NCBI GenBank assembly: GCA_002494885.1
Contig: DACV01000007.1
Coordinates: 140,990-204,989 of the forward strand
Length of the DNA: 64,000 bases
Direction of reading: 5' to 3'
DNA from: Methanobacterium sp. UBA44
GTDB lineage: Archaea; Methanobacteriota; Methanobacteria; Methanobacteriales; Methanobacteriaceae
Shown here: one piece after another, positions 1-8,835 of the stretch
Numbering within the stretch: the first letter of the stretch is position 1
How the letters are laid out: every line of letters starts with the position of its first letter
Program-made: the position numbers and the translations under genes
Notes under the pieces: generated by a model
Database searches by the model: none
What the model saw: the letters and a program-made list of their open reading frames with translations, nothing else
What the model was told of the DNA's origin: nothing

Positions 1-801
1 CCTTCCCATCATATTTAAAGCTGTTTTAGCTGGAACTGGATTTGTCTCAATAAATAAGACTTTCATCAAATCATATAGTTCATAATGTGCTTTTGCAGCA
101 AATTCAAAGTCACCAGCTAATGCATAATTTACCATTTGACTCATTCGAGCTGGATCTACGTTTCCAACTACGCTTATAACTCCTTTTGCTCCTATTGCAA
201 TCATAGGAAGTGTAAGGTCATCATTTCCTGATAAAACTATAAATTTATCACTTTCACCTATTTCATCTACTTTTTTAATTATTTTAGACACTTTATCTAT
301 GTCAGGATTTGCCTCCTTTATGGCAACTACATTATCCAACTGAGCTACTTTTCCAATGGTATCAACGTCTATATCGGTCCCTGTTCTGGAAGGAACGTTG
401 TAAACAACTATTGGAATATTAGTATAATCATTCAGCAATTTATAGTGTTCATAAAGACCATGAGGTTGCGGCTTATTATAATAAGGTGTTATAACTAATG
501 CAGCATCTGCCCCTATATCTTCTGCATGTTTTACAAGTCCAAGAGCTTCTTTAGATGAATTACTTCCAGCACCAGCAATAGTTGTAACTCTACCATTTAC
601 CTCATCAATTAGAATATCAACTAGCTTACGATGTTCATCATGAGATACTGTAGCTGATTCTCCTGTGGTTCCAGCGGCTAATATCCCATTAACGCCCTTT
701 TCTATCAAATAGTTTATGTTTTCACGGATTCCTTCCTCATCTATTTCATCATTTTCTTTGTATGGCGTTACCATAGCTACGGTTGTTCCTTCTAATTTCA
801 T
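1..801 (-). CDS. dapA: 4-hydroxy-tetrahydrodipicolinate synthase (C-terminus outside window)
   Basis: This enzyme condenses pyruvate with aspartate semialdehyde in the diaminopimelate route to lysine. The reading frame starts at the ATG at 801-799 and runs off the left edge, so 267 of the roughly 295 residues usual for the family are visible. Family marks are the TTGE pyruvate-binding motif (about residues 45-48), the VVYNVPSRTG segment with Tyr134 and Arg139, and the Schiff-base lysine in AIKEAN (about residue 162). The start codon overlaps the stop of the aspartokinase gene as ATGA, so the two are translationally coupled. It is the last visible gene of the aroK-aroQ-rps17e-lysC-dapA operon. 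The identification is firm; only the C-terminus is unseen. Confidence 0.95.
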   Translation of the reverse strand, partial: MKLEGTTVAMVTPYKENDEIDEEGIRENINYLIEKGVNGILAAGTTGESATVSHDEHRKLVDILIDEVNGRVTTIAGAGSNSSKEALGLVKHAEDIGADAALVITPYYNKPQPHGLYEHYKLLNDYTNIPIVVYNVPSRTGTDIDVDTIGKVAQLDNVVAIKEANPDIDKVSKIIKKVDEIGESDKFIVLSGNDDLTLPMIAIGAKGVISVVGNVDPARMSQMVNYALAGDFEFAAKAHYELYDLMKVLFIETNPVPAKTALNMMGR

Positions 802-2018
802 TTTAAGACACCTTTTACTAATTCATAAGCCTTTCTGCCATCATTCCAATCAACGAAGATGACGACAGAAATTTGACTTGAAGAAATTTCAACTATATTA
901 ATCTTATTTTTTTGTAAAGGTTCAGTAATTTCTGCGATTACCCCTGGTGTATCTATAAAATCCCGACTTGTAACAGTTACCATTGCTATTTCCCTTCCAA
1001 GAGAAATAGAGCTTAGATCATCAGTTTCAACTACCACATCATGAAGAACTTCATGAGCATGTTCTGATTGTGATTTATTTACAAATACAGTTATTGAATT
1101 TTTGCCTGTGGAAATCCCACAGATGTTAATTTTATTTTCTGCAAGAGTATCTGTGATTTTTGCCAGAATTCCTGCCTTTGTTAGGATTTCTTCGCCAACC
1201 ACAGCTATAACTGATATTGGTTCACTGTTTAATGTTGCGCTTTTAAGTAATTCATTATTAGATGGCCCTATAATCTCTGTACCTGGAGCAGATAGATCTC
1301 CATGGTCATAACCAATTATTTTTGCGTCTATTTTAGGATCTTTATATTTTAAAGCATGAGGATGTAATACCTGTGCCCCATGTGTTGCAAGATCTCTCAG
1401 TTCCTCAACAGAGATTTTATTAAGCATTTTTGCTGTTTGAAGTTTATTTGGGTCAGTGGACATTACACCACCAACATCAGTTACAATAATTACCCCTTCA
1501 GCTTGAAGGCAATGGCCCAGCAAGAAAGCTGTTATATCGCTTCCTCCCCGACCTAAAGTTGTTATATTTCCTGATTCATCTTTTCCAAGGAACCCACATA
1601 CTATGGGAATTATACCTTCATCCACCATCTTCCTGATTTCATTTGATTTTTCTTCTGTTGCTTTAAAATCAACTTTTGCACTTAAAAAAGTGTTGTCAGT
1701 AACTATTGGCCAAGTATCTGTATAAGGGTCCACATATTGTGATTTAACCCCCAGTGATTCTACTGTTGAGGAAAATATTCTGACACTTGTCATTTCACCC
1801 ATGGAAAATACTTCAGCAAGTTGTTTATCCGTTATGGTTTTCCCCATAGCATCATCTACAATTTTTAGAAACTCATCAGTAGTTTTATTTATTGCAGATA
1901 CAACAACAACTATTTTATTACCTTTCATGTATTCATTTACGACTGATTGGGCAGCATTTTTTATTTTTGCCCCATTTCCGATGGATGTTCCTCCAAACTT
2001 GGCCACTATAATTCCCAT
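798..2018 (-). CDS. lysC: Aspartate kinase with C-terminal ACT domains
   Basis: This kinase phosphorylates L-aspartate, the first step toward lysine, threonine and methionine. The 406-residue protein opens with the amino-acid-kinase motif KFGGTS at residues 7-12 and carries TLGRGGSD near residue 155, which belongs to the nucleotide and substrate site. After about residue 265 there are two ACT-type segments (starting SVIAVVGEE and MVTVTSRD), which in the family bind the feedback effector lysine or threonine. Its stop overlaps the dapA start by 4 nt, and it lies 18 nt after the eS17 gene. The dapA neighbour points to lysine synthesis as its main role, although the same enzyme may feed all branches. 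Confidence 0.95.
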   Translation of the reverse strand: MGIIVAKFGGTSIGNGAKIKNAAQSVVNEYMKGNKIVVVVSAINKTTDEFLKIVDDAMGKTITDKQLAEVFSMGEMTSVRIFSSTVESLGVKSQYVDPYTDTWPIVTDNTFLSAKVDFKATEEKSNEIRKMVDEGIIPIVCGFLGKDESGNITTLGRGGSDITAFLLGHCLQAEGVIIVTDVGGVMSTDPNKLQTAKMLNKISVEELRDLATHGAQVLHPHALKYKDPKIDAKIIGYDHGDLSAPGTEIIGPSNNELLKSATLNSEPISVIAVVGEEILTKAGILAKITDTLAENKINICGISTGKNSITVFVNKSQSEHAHEVLHDVVVETDDLSSISLGREIAMVTVTSRDFIDTPGVIAEITEPLQKNKINIVEISSSQISVVIFVDWNDGRKAYELVKGVLK

Positions 2019-2036
2019 TAAATGTCACACCCGCAG

Positions 2037-2228
2037 TCATTGCAATTCTTGTCTAACCAATCTGGTTATGTATCCTGCAATTTTATTTCTAAGATGCTTA
2101 GTACTGACTGTTGAATATTCTTCCACTAATTTCTTATTCTCGTCAAAGTCAGTTGTGAATTTACCTTCGTAAGTTTCTATTAATTCTTTTGCAGTTCTTT
2201 TAACAAATGATGTTCTTATGTTACCCAT
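2037..2228 (-). CDS. rps17e: 30S ribosomal protein eS17
   Basis: This 63-residue basic protein of the small ribosomal subunit is specific to archaea and eukaryotes. The N-terminus MGNIRTSFVKRTAKELIE and the segment STKHLRNKIAGYITRL are typical of the short archaeal eS17. Its ATG overlaps the last 8 nt of the chorismate mutase gene (ATGGGTAA on the coding strand), so translation is probably coupled. A ribosomal protein inside an aromatic/lysine amino-acid operon is unusual in function. From memory, a similar order exists in Methanothermobacter, so I take it as ancestral in this lineage. Confidence 0.95.
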   Translation of the reverse strand: MGNIRTSFVKRTAKELIETYEGKFTTDFDENKKLVEEYSTVSTKHLRNKIAGYITRLVRQELQ

Positions 2229-2529
2229 TGTTATCCCTCCTGAGTAGTTCTTCCTGTTCTTTTTTACTTAAATCAGTCAAAATCTTCATGATTTTTTTAA
2301 CGCAGCTTTCATCTATTTTATTCTTTTCTGCTATTTTTTTTGTTTTATCTTGAATATAATCTTCTCTTTTTTTATCTTCTATTTCCATACCTAAAATAAT
2401 CTTTGCATTGACAATATCTCCTGCAAGAGATGTTCTTTTAGCTATTAAATAGATAATTTCTTCATCAATTTTGTCTATTTTATTTCTAGATCCCTGAAGA
2501 ACTCTTAATGCTTCAGCCTTATTCACCAT
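2221..2529 (-). CDS. aroQ: Chorismate mutase, AroQ class
   Basis: This small all-helical enzyme turns chorismate into prephenate, the branch to phenylalanine and tyrosine. The 102-residue protein has the AroQ layout: a first long helix (SRNKIDKIDEEIIYLIAKR) holding the conserved Arg and the DEEI motif, then KIILGMEIEDKKRE with the active-site Lys/Arg and Glu, then a last helix. There is no fused dehydratase or dehydrogenase domain, which is normal for archaeal stand-alone forms. It follows aroK by 15 nt and overlaps rps17e by 8 nt, so the three are one transcript. Confidence 0.9.
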   Translation of the reverse strand: MVNKAEALRVLQGSRNKIDKIDEEIIYLIAKRTSLAGDIVNAKIILGMEIEDKKREDYIQDKTKKIAEKNKIDESCVKKIMKILTDLSKKEQEELLRRDNNG

Positions 2530-2544
2530 TTCACCTAAAATGAC

Positions 2545-3414
2545 CTATTTGGCCTTAATTACAACGGTACCTTCATTATCAACGTTAGTATGAATAATAT
2601 CTCCCTGATATGATTTCCATGCATCCAGAACATTATCCAAGTTTTTATTATCAACTACAGCCACAAATGAAGGCCCCGTTCCTGATAATCCAGATGCAAT
2701 TGCGCCGGCATTTAATGCATCAAGGGCAATATTAGGATTAAATTCAAGTGCTGCACAATATAAAAACCCGTTTAAAGTTAGAGCTTTATAAATTTCTCCA
2801 TTTAATGCCAGTTCAAATGCGAGATTGACATATGGAGCAAGAAGTTTCATTCTTTCAATATCTGATTGTGCAGTTAGTGATTTTTTATTAGGTATATATA
2901 TTAATATGTTTTGCTCTTCCATGTTTTCTTTTTTTAAAATTTTTCTTTTCATATTGTCAGTGACGGTTAAACCACCGAAAAATGATGCACTTGCATCATC
3001 AAATGCACCGGTGATGGTAACTCCAGCTTCAAGAGAAGAGTCTATAGCCATATTCAAAATTTCGTAATTATTTAAATCCAGATCAGATCCATATTCATTG
3101 GATAAAGCTAAAGCAGTGGCCATTGTAACAGCATTGGATGTAGCGCTGCTGCTGGAAAGACCTGATGCTGCTGGAAGATTTGAATATATCTTAACTTTAA
3201 CACCTGTTTGAATATCAAATCTTCTAAGCACATTCTTAACGCAGATTTCCATTAAACCAGTGTCGACTTCTTTATCTGTTTTGCATTTTATCTTTGATGA
3301 CTTTAATTCTACTTCTGCAGTGATATACATGCCAATACCAAATGCTGCCCCGTATCCTGAAGCAATCGCATTGATAACAGTAGCAGAACCTGGTGATTTA
3401 ACAATAGTTTTCAA
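2545..3414 (-). CDS. aroK: Archaeal shikimate kinase (GHMP family)
   Basis: This enzyme phosphorylates shikimate in the chorismate pathway. The 289-residue protein belongs to the GHMP kinases and not to the bacterial P-loop AroK: it has the ATP-binding motif PAASGLSSSSATSNA near residues 81-95 and a late glycine motif SGLSGTGPSF. I place the start at a TTG (3414-3412), preceded by an AGGTGG-type SD; no ATG fits upstream. It is the first gene of a leftward operon running through aroQ, rps17e, lysC and dapA. A probable TATA box lies at about 3472-3480 on the same strand. Confidence 0.93.
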   Translation of the reverse strand: MKTIVKSPGSATVINAIASGYGAAFGIGMYITAEVELKSSKIKCKTDKEVDTGLMEICVKNVLRRFDIQTGVKVKIYSNLPAASGLSSSSATSNAVTMATALALSNEYGSDLDLNNYEILNMAIDSSLEAGVTITGAFDDASASFFGGLTVTDNMKRKILKKENMEEQNILIYIPNKKSLTAQSDIERMKLLAPYVNLAFELALNGEIYKALTLNGFLYCAALEFNPNIALDALNAGAIASGLSGTGPSFVAVVDNKNLDNVLDAWKSYQGDIIHTNVDNEGTVVIKAK

Positions 3415-3471
3415 TTGACCACCTTTTTTGGTGTTATTAATAGTTAAGCTATTAGAAATTAATAGTTATCT

Positions 3472-3480
3472 TTTTATAAA
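3472..3480 (-). promoter_or_regulatory. Probable TATA box for the aroK operon
   Basis: On the minus strand the sequence reads TTTATAAAAAG, a good archaeal TATA element about 60 nt upstream of the aroK TTG start. The intergenic region is shared with the divergent sppA gene, which has its own TATATAC-type sequence near 3488-3497. No transcript data support this; it rests on sequence and position only. Confidence 0.45.
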
Positions 3481-3593
3481 TTTAAATATTTATATACATT
3501 AATTCAAAATGCATTATTGAATCTAAACAGTAAAATAGAAATTAACTTAAATTACATTTAAACATTGCATAACTTAATAAAGAAGTGAATAAA

Positions 3594-4499
3594 ATGGATA
3601 AAAATTCTAAATTATTATTAGGATTAGGTGTTGGAGGAATTTTCCTCCTATTTATCCTAATTATTGCAATAACAGTATTATTAGGTTCCTCTTTTGGAAA
3701 CACTATAGCTATTATACCCATCCAGGGAGAAATAGCTTATGGATCGTCAGATATACTTGGAGGATCAGTAGCTAATCCTGAAATCATAAAAGAACTTATA
3801 CGGCAAGCTGAAAGTGATGATTCAGTAAGTGCAATTGTACTTGACATTAACAGTCCCGGAGGAACCCCTGTTGCAAGTGAAGAAATTATGAATACCATTA
3901 AAAACTGCAAAAAACCCGTTGTAGCATGGATAAGTGACACTGGAACATCAGGAGCGTATCTTGCTGCTTCTGGTTCTGATCAAATTATTGCAAGTCCTTC
4001 ATCAATGGTGGGGAGTATAGGGGTAATATTAGACATTACAAATCTTTCTGAACTCTATAAAAAGATTGGTGTGACTAAATACGTTATTAAAGGTGGAAAA
4101 TACAAAGATATCGGATCTGATTCCAGGGACATGACTGCAGAAGAGAAAACAATGCTCCAAAATATGGTAAATGAAAACTACGATCATTTTATTTCCATGG
4201 TGGCCCAAAACAGGAAATTAGACATAAACTACGTTAGAACTATTGCAGAAGGAAAAATATACACTGGTAATCAGGCTAAAACCATTAAATTAATTGATAA
4301 TATTGGAAATAAAGAACAGGCCCTTGATGCTGCTGCAAAATTGGGCGGAATAGAAGGAGAATATAATATCGTTACAATGGCCAAACCCCAATCATTTGAA
4401 GACATTTTAAGTAGCTTTTCCTCTAAAATTGGATATTCAATTGGAAAGGGGATTGGAAGTTTATTAGATGAGAGTACAATTAAAAATTTATCCTATTAA
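3594..4499 (+). CDS. sppA: Signal peptide peptidase SppA (S49 family, membrane-anchored)
   Basis: This membrane serine protease cleaves leftover signal peptides after secretion. I start it at the ATG at 3594 and not the GTG at 3585, because GAAGTGA just upstream makes a proper SD for the ATG and the GTG lies inside it. The 301-residue protein has one N-terminal membrane helix (about residues 7-31) and a single S49 domain. The probable nucleophile is Ser119 in GTSGAYLAASG, and the general base is Lys171 in YKDIGSDS. This short one-domain form resembles the Bacillus and archaeal enzymes more than the double-length E. coli one. It is divergent from aroK. Confidence 0.92.
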   Translation: MDKNSKLLLGLGVGGIFLLFILIIAITVLLGSSFGNTIAIIPIQGEIAYGSSDILGGSVANPEIIKELIRQAESDDSVSAIVLDINSPGGTPVASEEIMNTIKNCKKPVVAWISDTGTSGAYLAASGSDQIIASPSSMVGSIGVILDITNLSELYKKIGVTKYVIKGGKYKDIGSDSRDMTAEEKTMLQNMVNENYDHFISMVAQNRKLDINYVRTIAEGKIYTGNQAKTIKLIDNIGNKEQALDAAAKLGGIEGEYNIVTMAKPQSFEDILSSFSSKIGYSIGKGIGSLLDESTIKNLSY

Positions 4500-4541
4500 A
4501 GACCATAAGTTTAAATCTAAAAAAAATTAAATATGTATTTT

Positions 4542-4589
4542 ATTAAAACAGAAAATGAATAAATCATTAAAACAGAAAATGAATAAATC
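4542..4589 (+). repeat. 24-bp perfect tandem duplication upstream of the thioredoxin gene
   Basis: Two identical 24-bp units stand head to tail at 4542-4565 and 4566-4589. Each begins ATTAAAACAG and ends AATAAATC. They lie between the sppA stop and the SD of the small thioredoxin gene, in its probable promoter or 5' leader. There is no dyad symmetry, so a recent slippage duplication is the simplest reading. Confidence 0.85.
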
Positions 4590-4626
4590 TGAATCTAATT
4601 TAGCATATTCAAATGGAGGTTAAATT

Positions 4627-4893
4627 ATGGCAATTAAAATCGAAGTATTCACATCTCCTTCATGTCCATATTGTCCTATGGCTATAGAAGTTGTAGATGC
4701 AGTTAAAAAGGAAATGGAAGATGCTATTGAAGTTGAAAAAATAGATATCATGAAAGACCGTGAAAAAGCAATAGAATACGGCTTAATGGCTGTTCCAGCA
4801 GTTGCTATAAATGGAGTAGTTAAATTCGTAGGTGCTCCTGAAAAAGAAGACCTTAAAAACGCTATACAAGAAGAGATGCAGCAAGCAAGTTAA
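4627..4893 (+). CDS. Small thioredoxin/glutaredoxin-like protein (CPYC)
   Basis: This 88-residue redox protein has the minimal thioredoxin fold of methanogens. The active-site motif CPYC sits near residues 14-17, in SPSCPYCPM, and the cis-proline region is MAVPAVAINGVV. It probably reduces protein disulfides in the cytoplasm, with either a thioredoxin reductase or a glutaredoxin-like partner. A strong SD (GGAGGT, 4616-4621) supports the start. The gene lies 8 nt before cbiD and may share its transcript. The CPYC motif is glutaredoxin-like, but the length and fold match the methanogen thioredoxins. Confidence 0.9.
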   Translation: MAIKIEVFTSPSCPYCPMAIEVVDAVKKEMEDAIEVEKIDIMKDREKAIEYGLMAVPAVAINGVVKFVGAPEKEDLKNAIQEEMQQAS

Positions 4894-4901
4894 TCAGAGA
4901 G

Positions 4902-6008
4902 ATGGAAAATAACAGTGCACCTCTTAATAAAGAGTTTAAACTTGAAAAAACAGTACTCAATAAAAAAAATTTTCCTTTTGGCATTACTACAGGAAGTGCG
5001 GCGACTGCAGCTGCTCTTGCAGCCTTCCTTTCCATTAAAAACGACGTAAAGCATGTAGAAATAAAAGCACCTGTTGGAATGCTTCAAATTCATGTTAATT
5101 ACGCGGAAAAAATAAATTCTAATTCTGGAAGGGCTTGCATTATAAAAATGCCCTATAATGACCCTGATGTCACAAAAAACCTTCAAATATGTGCTGAAGT
5201 AAATTTAACTGAAAATAATCAGATAAAAATTAAAGGCAGTAAAGGAGTTGGAATAGTAACCAAGCCTGGATTACAGGTTTCAGTTGGAAAACATGCCATA
5301 AATCCTGTTCCAATGCAGATGATACATGATAATCTCATAGAGGTACTTCCTGAAGGCACCGGTGCCGATGTAACAATATATGTTCCTGATGGTGAAGAAA
5401 TAGCTCAAAAAACAATGAATGAGCGATTAGGAATTAAAGACGGTATTTCTATCCTTGGAACTACAGGTATCGCCCGATCAATGTCTTCCAAAGCATACAG
5501 AGAGTCATTAGTTTGTCAAATTGATGTTGCGATTGCAGAAGGATTTAAAGATCTTATTTTTGTTCCTGGCAATATAGGAGAAAAACTTGCACTTGAAGTT
5601 TTAAATGTTCCTAAAGACCAGATAATTCAAATGGGTAATTTTGTAGGTTTTATGCTTGATAAAGCAGCCAAAAGAGGTGTTAAAAAAATAACATTATTTG
5701 GACATGCTGGTAAACTTATAAAAATAAGTGCAGGCATATTCAATACAAAAAATAGTGTTGCTGACGGTAGACGTGAGATAATAGCCGCATATACGGGCCT
5801 TTTAGGTGCAGATAAAAGATTAATTGAAGAAATATTTAAATCTAAAACCACAGAAGATATGATAACCATTTTAGATGAGCAAAATCTTACCAGCAACGTT
5901 TTTAATGCAATAGCGACAACTATAAAAAAAAAATGTCAGGATAAATATAAAATAGATTTTGATGTTTTTATCGTTAAAATGGACGGCACAATTTTAAACC
6001 GGCAATAA
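4902..6008 (+). CDS. cbiD: Cobalt-precorrin-5B C1-methyltransferase CbiD
   Basis: This enzyme methylates C1 of cobalt-precorrin-5B in the anaerobic corrin (B12) pathway, needed here for the corrinoid of methyltransferases. The 368-residue protein starts its conserved part with FGITTGSAATAAALAA (residues 26-41), the CbiD signature, and has GTTGIARSMS and FVPGNIGEK further on. Other cob/cbi genes are not in this window, which fits the scattered arrangement in methanogens. It follows the thioredoxin gene closely and precedes a glycosyltransferase gene by 24 nt. Confidence 0.94.
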   Translation: MENNSAPLNKEFKLEKTVLNKKNFPFGITTGSAATAAALAAFLSIKNDVKHVEIKAPVGMLQIHVNYAEKINSNSGRACIIKMPYNDPDVTKNLQICAEVNLTENNQIKIKGSKGVGIVTKPGLQVSVGKHAINPVPMQMIHDNLIEVLPEGTGADVTIYVPDGEEIAQKTMNERLGIKDGISILGTTGIARSMSSKAYRESLVCQIDVAIAEGFKDLIFVPGNIGEKLALEVLNVPKDQIIQMGNFVGFMLDKAAKRGVKKITLFGHAGKLIKISAGIFNTKNSVADGRREIIAAYTGLLGADKRLIEEIFKSKTTEDMITILDEQNLTSNVFNAIATTIKKKCQDKYKIDFDVFIVKMDGTILNRQ

Positions 6009-6032
6009 GATATAATTTCTGGGTGAATCTAA

Positions 6033-7103
6033 ATGAAGATATGTATGATAGGTCATTTCCCACCTCATTTAGGAGGTATTTCTTCATATACATATCTTTT
6101 ATCACGGGAATTGATCAAACGTGGCGATGAAGTATTTGTATTAACATATCCCCATAAAAACATAGGAAATACAGATGGAATTCCTGTTTATACATCCCCT
6201 ACATTAAATATAAAAGGATTAAGAGGTCTTATTTTTACTATATCCGCAACTTTTAAGCTTATGAGCATAGTAAGAAAGAATAAAGTCGATCTTGTACATG
6301 CTCATTATATTATGCCTCCTGGACTAATAGCTGTTTTTTGTGGAATGATTTTAGGAGTTAAAACTGCCGTTACCATTCATGGATCTGATATACTTGTTTT
6401 AGCACGTAAACCAGTTCTTAAAAATTTGATTAAATATATTTTAGGAAAAGTGGATTACGTTTTTGTGGTAAGTGATTCAATAAAAGATAACGTCTTAAAA
6501 TTGGATATCAAAGAAATTGAAAATAAAATGAAAGTTACTTATAATGCTGTTGATGTTCAGAAATTCAGACCAGACATGAAAAGTAACTTTAAACAGGAAA
6601 TAAAAATTGATCCTTTTAAGCCGGTTATACTCTTTGTTGGTAATTTAGTCTGGCAAAAAGGCGTTGAATATCTTATAAGGGCAAAAGAATTCATTGACGA
6701 CAATGTTGAAATCGTTATTGTTGGTGATGGACCTTTGTTCAATGAATTTAAAGGTATTGTGGAATTTGAAAACATTGAGGGAATTAAACTCACCGGCGCA
6801 AGGAATGATATTGAGAAAATAATGCCTGCTGCCGACATATTTGTTCTGCCATCATTAACTGAGGGTCGTCCTGCAGTAATTCTTGAAGCTATGGCTTCCG
6901 GTAAACCCATTGTAGCAACAAATGTTGGGGGAATACCAGAAATAATAAATGACCAGATAGGAATACTGGTAAATCCAGAAGATTCTGTAGGACTTGCAGA
7001 TGCAATAAATAAATTGCTAGAAGATAAAGAACTGCGAGAAAAAATGGGGAAAAATGCAAGGAAAGAATCAATGAAATATGCATCATTAGAAATTCCATAC
7101 TAA
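6033..7103 (+). CDS. GT4-family glycosyltransferase, slightly short C-terminus
   Basis: This cytoplasmic retaining glycosyltransferase has the GT-B fold. The 356-residue protein begins with the GT4 N-terminal pattern (GHFPPHLGGISSYTYLLS) and has the C-terminal nucleotide-sugar site EGRPAVILEAMASGKPIV with the paired glutamates of the E-x7-E motif. Donor and acceptor cannot be told from sequence; cell-surface glycan or lipid glycosylation is likely. The protein stops at KYASLEIPY, where relatives normally carry one more helix, so the C-terminus may be trimmed by 15-25 residues. It shares the strand with cbiD but not an obvious pathway. Confidence 0.85.
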   Translation: MKICMIGHFPPHLGGISSYTYLLSRELIKRGDEVFVLTYPHKNIGNTDGIPVYTSPTLNIKGLRGLIFTISATFKLMSIVRKNKVDLVHAHYIMPPGLIAVFCGMILGVKTAVTIHGSDILVLARKPVLKNLIKYILGKVDYVFVVSDSIKDNVLKLDIKEIENKMKVTYNAVDVQKFRPDMKSNFKQEIKIDPFKPVILFVGNLVWQKGVEYLIRAKEFIDDNVEIVIVGDGPLFNEFKGIVEFENIEGIKLTGARNDIEKIMPAADIFVLPSLTEGRPAVILEAMASGKPIVATNVGGIPEIINDQIGILVNPEDSVGLADAINKLLEDKELREKMGKNARKESMKYASLEIPY

Positions 7104-7171
7104 AATTTAAAATATAATATCAAATTTATAAAAGTCATTTATATTATAATATTTTGTCAGGAGTTGAGTTA

Positions 7172-7642
7172 ATGGAAGACAAAGAATTTACACACCTTTC
7201 CAAAAAAGGTGTTCACATGGTAGAAGTTTCAGATAAACCTGATGTAAAAAGAACTGCTATTTCGAGGGGCAAAATACATCTTAATCAGGAAACAATAAAG
7301 TTAATAGAGAAAGAAGAAATAAAAAAGGGTAATGTGCTTACAACAGCCCAAATTGCTGCTATTGGTGCAGTAAAATCTACTCATCATCTTATTCCTTTAT
7401 GTCACTCACTCAAGATAACCGGTGTTGATGTATCCTTTAATGTAGGAAAAGAAGATATAAGAGTTGAGGTAAGTGTTACAACCCTTGGAAAAACTGGGGT
7501 CGAAATGGAGGCGCTTACAGGAGTAAGTGTAGCTCTTTTAACAATTTGGGATATGGTAAAGAGTGTTGAAAAAGATTCTGAAGGCCAGTATCCATCTACA
7601 AAAATTTCTGATATAGTTGTTGTTAAAAAAGAAAAAAAATAA
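7172..7642 (+). CDS. moaC: Cyclic pyranopterin monophosphate synthase MoaC
   Basis: MoaC performs the second step of molybdopterin (or tungstopterin) cofactor synthesis, closing the pyranopterin ring after MoaA. Here the cofactor probably serves formylmethanofuran dehydrogenase and formate dehydrogenase. Key segments are HLIPLCHSLKITGVDV and VEMEALTGVSVALLTIWDMVKS, which hold the conserved His, Glu, Asp and Lys. I choose the ATG at 7172, with GGAGTTGA upstream as SD; an in-frame TTG at 7154 lies before that SD and is unlikely. The product is 156 residues, the usual length. Confidence 0.94.
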   Translation: MEDKEFTHLSKKGVHMVEVSDKPDVKRTAISRGKIHLNQETIKLIEKEEIKKGNVLTTAQIAAIGAVKSTHHLIPLCHSLKITGVDVSFNVGKEDIRVEVSVTTLGKTGVEMEALTGVSVALLTIWDMVKSVEKDSEGQYPSTKISDIVVVKKEKK

Positions 7643-7647
7643 TTTAT

Positions 7648-8004
7648 TTAACTTCCTTTTACTGCTCCGCCGATTGCTCCTCCAATTCCCATGAGGATTA
7701 AAGACTGAATAATTGATACTATCACAAGCACTATTCCTGTTGCTAAACCTGCTAAAAATCCAGCAGCACCTGCAAATAGTGTTCCACCAATCACAATCAA
7801 TACAGCAACCACTATTCCACCGAAAGCACCTGCTATTGCTGCATTCCAGGCCCCATTCAATGCCCCATCACCTACCATTAGACCAACAATCAATCCTGCT
7901 ATAAATAAGCCAAGATATACTCCCCATCCACCAAATATTCCCAATAGCCAGGACAATATTACAGATAAAACAAATCCTATAATTACTGCTCCCCAATTTA
8001 CCAT
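7648..8004 (-). CDS. Glycine-rich membrane protein, DUF5518-like
   Basis: This 118-residue protein is almost wholly hydrophobic, with three to four predicted membrane segments full of Gly and Ala (for example GGWGVYLGLFIAGLIVGLMVGDG and GAIGGAVKGS at the C-terminus). The pattern resembles DUF5518-type membrane proteins, of which this window has further relatives near 32.1 kb and 34.1 kb. The function is unknown. A good SD (GGAGGGAT) precedes the ATG at 8004. It is convergent with moaC, with only 5 nt between the stop codons. Confidence 0.75.
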   Translation of the reverse strand: MVNWGAVIIGFVLSVILSWLLGIFGGWGVYLGLFIAGLIVGLMVGDGALNGAWNAAIAGAFGGIVVAVLIVIGGTLFAGAAGFLAGLATGIVLVIVSIIQSLILMGIGGAIGGAVKGS

Positions 8005-8165
8005 TTAAATCCCTCCTTTAATATATTAATATTATAATTTATTTTTTTATATATTTTTCCTTTTGAGTGATAATTTTTCTAAATTAAAGGAAATATTTTG
8101 ATTTTATAGGTAATTAGTAATAAAATTAGTAATAAATTTATTACTTAAAAATAATAACTAACACG

Positions 8166-8666
8166 ATGAATAAATTTTCCAGTGATACTGAAAAATCCGT
8201 AGGCATAATAGCCATAATTTTAGGTGTATTTGTAATTGCACTTCTATTCATTAATTTATTTACACTAATTCAGATAATAGGAATTGGAATATCATTTACA
8301 GGCATGTGGCTATTAATTTTAAGCATTGCTAATTATAAATATAATTATAATGAAAGTATTGTCTATCTAATACTTTCAATTATATCCTTTATAACAGCAA
8401 TAGGCTTGTTTCTAAATTTAAACTTTAATTGGATAAATGGGAATATATTGGTCTATTTAACGGGTTTTATAATAATAATTACAGGCATAATAGCCCTATT
8501 AGGGCCGCTTAAAGTAGAAAAAACTGCAGGCAGTATAGGATTAGTATTAGGAACCTTATTTGTTTTAATATATTATTATACTGTAAATTTGTATATTTTA
8601 GCCGCAATAACAGGTATATGGCTGTTTGTAATAGGAATAGTGCAATTCATGATTACATACGAGTAA
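8166..8666 (+). CDS. Four- to five-helix membrane protein, function unknown
   Basis: This 166-residue integral membrane protein has about five hydrophobic segments with the rhythm of HdeD/DUF308-type proteins (for example VGIIAIILGVFVIALLF, FTGMWLLILSIANY, LAAITGIWLFVIGIVQF). I do not recognise a characterised relative. The ATG at 8166 has no clear SD, so the start is tentative. It stands alone on its strand between two AT-rich gaps. Confidence 0.65.
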   Translation: MNKFSSDTEKSVGIIAIILGVFVIALLFINLFTLIQIIGIGISFTGMWLLILSIANYKYNYNESIVYLILSIISFITAIGLFLNLNFNWINGNILVYLTGFIIIITGIIALLGPLKVEKTAGSIGLVLGTLFVLIYYYTVNLYILAAITGIWLFVIGIVQFMITYE

Positions 8667-8803
8667 ATGTTATAAATCGGTATGAATAAAGTTGAATGCC
8701 ATACAATAATTCACTCAAATATTTATTTTAACTAAAAATTGAAATTTAAGCTATTTTTAATCATTAAAGCATATACCATTGAATTATTAATAACTATCAG
8801 AAT

Positions 8804-8813
8804 AGTATAAAAA
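8804..8813 (+). promoter_or_regulatory. Probable TATA box of the helicase gene (near-leaderless)
   Basis: AGTATAAAAA centred about 27 nt upstream of the ATG at 8836 is an archaeal TATA element at the spacing expected for transcription starting almost at the start codon. This fits the absence of an SD before the helicase gene. It is inferred from spacing only. Confidence 0.5.
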
Positions 8814-8835
8814 CCATGATGAACTATTTAAGCAC

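Noticed and set aside
7154..7171. TTG start for moaC
   Set aside because: The TTG lies upstream of the SD GGAGTTGA, which correctly leads the ATG at 7172.
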